Source of the DNA: F23-B02 sp045601285
GTDB taxonomy: Bacteria > Bacillota > Clostridia > Oscillospirales > Oscillospiraceae
DNA: 15,762 nucleotides
Direction: 5' to 3'
NCBI GenBank assembly: GCA_045601285.1
Contig: JAZRZJ010000011.1
Location: 1 to 15,762, forward strand
Part shown: in pieces, positions 14,842-15,762 of the stretch
How the letters are laid out: the number at the start of each line of letters is the position of its first letter
How positions within the stretch are numbered: position 1 is the stretch's first letter
Notes under the pieces: generated by a model
What the model saw: the letters and a program-made list of their open reading frames with translations, nothing else
What the model was told of the DNA's origin: nothing
Database searches by the model: none
Translations under genes and position numbers: made by a program

Positions 14842-14905
14842 TATTCTGCCCTGATAGAACTCTTCTTGGCTTTGTGTGGACTTCCGACCACATTCAGTAA
14901 AGGAG
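14807..14905 (+). promoter_or_regulatory. Expression platform of the riboswitch and ribosome site
   Basis: CCGCACAAAG (14807-14816) can form 10 pairs with 14870-14879, which excludes the riboswitch stem at 14813-14841. The second strand can instead form a 5-bp hairpin (14875-14879 with 14888-14892) just ahead of the ribosome site AAAGGAG (14899-14905). There is no clear T-run terminator, so control is more likely at translation. The switch direction is not resolved. Confidence 0.4.
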
Positions 14906-14915
14906 AGTATTTTTT

Positions 14916-15326
14916 ATGGAAAAAAGGAAAACAGTTATCGCGGTCATTGTTCTTGTTCTTCTCATTGCGGCGCTTGTGCTTGTCTGGCACTTTTTCGCCC
15001 CTCACGAAGAATCAAACAGCTTTGACAAGGAAATTACCGTCACCGTTATTCACGGCGACGGCAGTCAGAAGAGCTTCGTTATCGGCACAAATGAGGGAAA
15101 CCTGCGGGGCGCTCTTGAGCAGGAAAAGCTCATAGAGGGCGATGAGGGTGAGTTCGGTCTTTTCATTACCTCCGTTGAGGGCGAAGCCGCCGATGCCTCG
15201 GCTGAGGAGTGGTGGTGCGTCTGTGACGGCGAAGGAAATATGCTTATGGACAGCGTTGACGGCACGGTCATAAACGACGGCGACAGCTTTCAGATAGTAC
15301 TTAAAACCGGCTATGATGAGTTCTGA
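14916..15326 (+). CDS. Membrane-anchored DUF4430 protein, likely B12 capture
   Basis: The 136-residue protein has a lysine-rich N-terminus, one membrane helix (about 6-27) and an extracytoplasmic domain that resembles DUF4430, which is related to the C-terminal domain of animal transcobalamin and intrinsic factor. Family-like features are the ITVTVIHGDGS strand, the EEWWCVCDGEG segment and the closing VINDGDSFQIVLK. It lies directly after a cobalamin riboswitch and overlaps an ECF S component, so a role in presenting corrinoids to the transporter is a reasonable inference. There is no lipobox. The start has AAAGGAG ten bases upstream. Confidence 0.82.
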   Translation: MEKRKTVIAVIVLVLLIAALVLVWHFFAPHEESNSFDKEITVTVIHGDGSQKSFVIGTNEGNLRGALEQEKLIEGDEGEFGLFITSVEGEAADASAEEWWCVCDGEGNMLMDSVDGTVINDGDSFQIVLKTGYDEF

Positions 15327-15762
15327 GCCTACTGTAAAGGAAATTGCCCTTCTTGCAATTATGGCCGCGCTGATGTTCGCCTCTCAGGTTGTAATGGCGT
15401 CACTTCCGAATATTCACACGGTGGCGCTGCTGATTATTCTCACCACCTTTATGTTCGGTCTGAAAGCCATGTACTCAGTGGGGGTGTTCATTCTCCTTGA
15501 GGGCCTCATGTTCGGTTTTGCGCCCTGGTGGTTCGGCTACATCGTCGCATGGCCGCTGCTTGTTATCGTCACCCTTATTTTCAGGGCAAACACGGCTCCG
15601 CTTTTCTGGGCCGTTATTTCGGGACTTCACGGTCTTTTCTTCGGCGCACTCTGTGCCGTTCCCCAGATTTTCATTCTCGGCGGAAAGGGTGCTTTCGCCT
15701 GGTGGGTAAGCGGCATTCCCTTTGACCTTATCCATTGCGCAGGCAATTTTGTGCTTGCTCTG
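15316..15762 (+). CDS. ECF transporter S component, likely cobalamin (3' end outside window)
   Basis: The frame is open from ATG 15316 (or 15313, adjacent in the same frame) to the right edge, giving about 149 residues without a stop. The protein is a multi-helix membrane protein with the small-residue start IALLAIMAALMFASQVV, an LLEGLMFGF segment, and a WWVSGIPFDLIHC segment, typical of ECF substrate-binding S components. Placement after a B12 riboswitch and a DUF4430 gene points to a corrinoid-specific S component, analogous to CbrT of Lactobacillus. It overlaps the DUF4430 gene by 11-14 bases and has a weak ribosome site, so it is probably coupled. The EcfA ATPases and EcfT are not in the window. 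Confidence 0.85.
   Translation, partial: MSSEPTVKEIALLAIMAALMFASQVVMASLPNIHTVALLIILTTFMFGLKAMYSVGVFILLEGLMFGFAPWWFGYIVAWPLLVIVTLIFRANTAPLFWAVISGLHGLFFGALCAVPQIFILGGKGAFAWWVSGIPFDLIHCAGNFVLAL

Overview
The window looks like a chromosome segment from an anaerobic, low-G+C-lineage Firmicute, most likely a gut clostridium of the Oscillospiraceae/Ruminococcaceae type. This is inferred from gene content: a dimeric-type glycyl-tRNA synthetase, a YlmH-type S4 protein, MntP, a 2-hydroxyacyl-CoA dehydratase subunit and an ECF vitamin transporter. Strong AGGAGG-type ribosome sites, sigma-A-like promoters and short gene overlaps fit too. No tRNA, rRNA, CRISPR array or transposase gene was seen. The two edge genes are cut by the window.

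Layout. Positions 1-474 (-) hold the start of a 2-hydroxyacyl-CoA dehydratase subunit. Then come dut (633-1067, -), a PAP2 phosphatase and a small FHA protein (1190-2471, +), and a membrane pair read the other way: a VTT/TVP38-like protein and mntP (2487-3709, -). Next is an operon of glyS, a small membrane-anchored protein and nadE (3905-7575, +). After a 159-bp palindromic, MITE-like element, positions 7783-11035 (-) encode a large TetM/EF-G-like GTPase overlapping a ylmH gene. A serine hydrolase and an MFS transporter follow (11149-13511, +). A cluster of REP-like palindromes lies between the transporter and a convergent HAD phosphatase (13821-14645, -). Divergent from the phosphatase is a vitamin B12 uptake unit: cobalamin riboswitch, DUF4430 protein and ECF S component (about 14705 to the right edge, +).

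How the genes may work together. The most striking locus is 7783-11035. The translational GTPase carries, in the same reading frame, a C-terminal NYN nuclease domain that resembles Rae1/YacP, the B. subtilis ribosome A-site endoribonuclease, and keeps both catalytic aspartates. Its stop overlaps the start of ylmH, whose B. subtilis homologue works in ribosome quality control. This suggests a compact ribosome-rescue or mRNA-cleavage module rather than tetracycline resistance. A second notable point is nadE: its glutaminase domain has lost the catalytic Cys (Gly166) and Lys (Arg116), while the synthetase P-loop is intact. The right edge is a coherent B12 capture and import operon under a compact riboswitch, with its promoter interlocked with the divergent HAD promoter.
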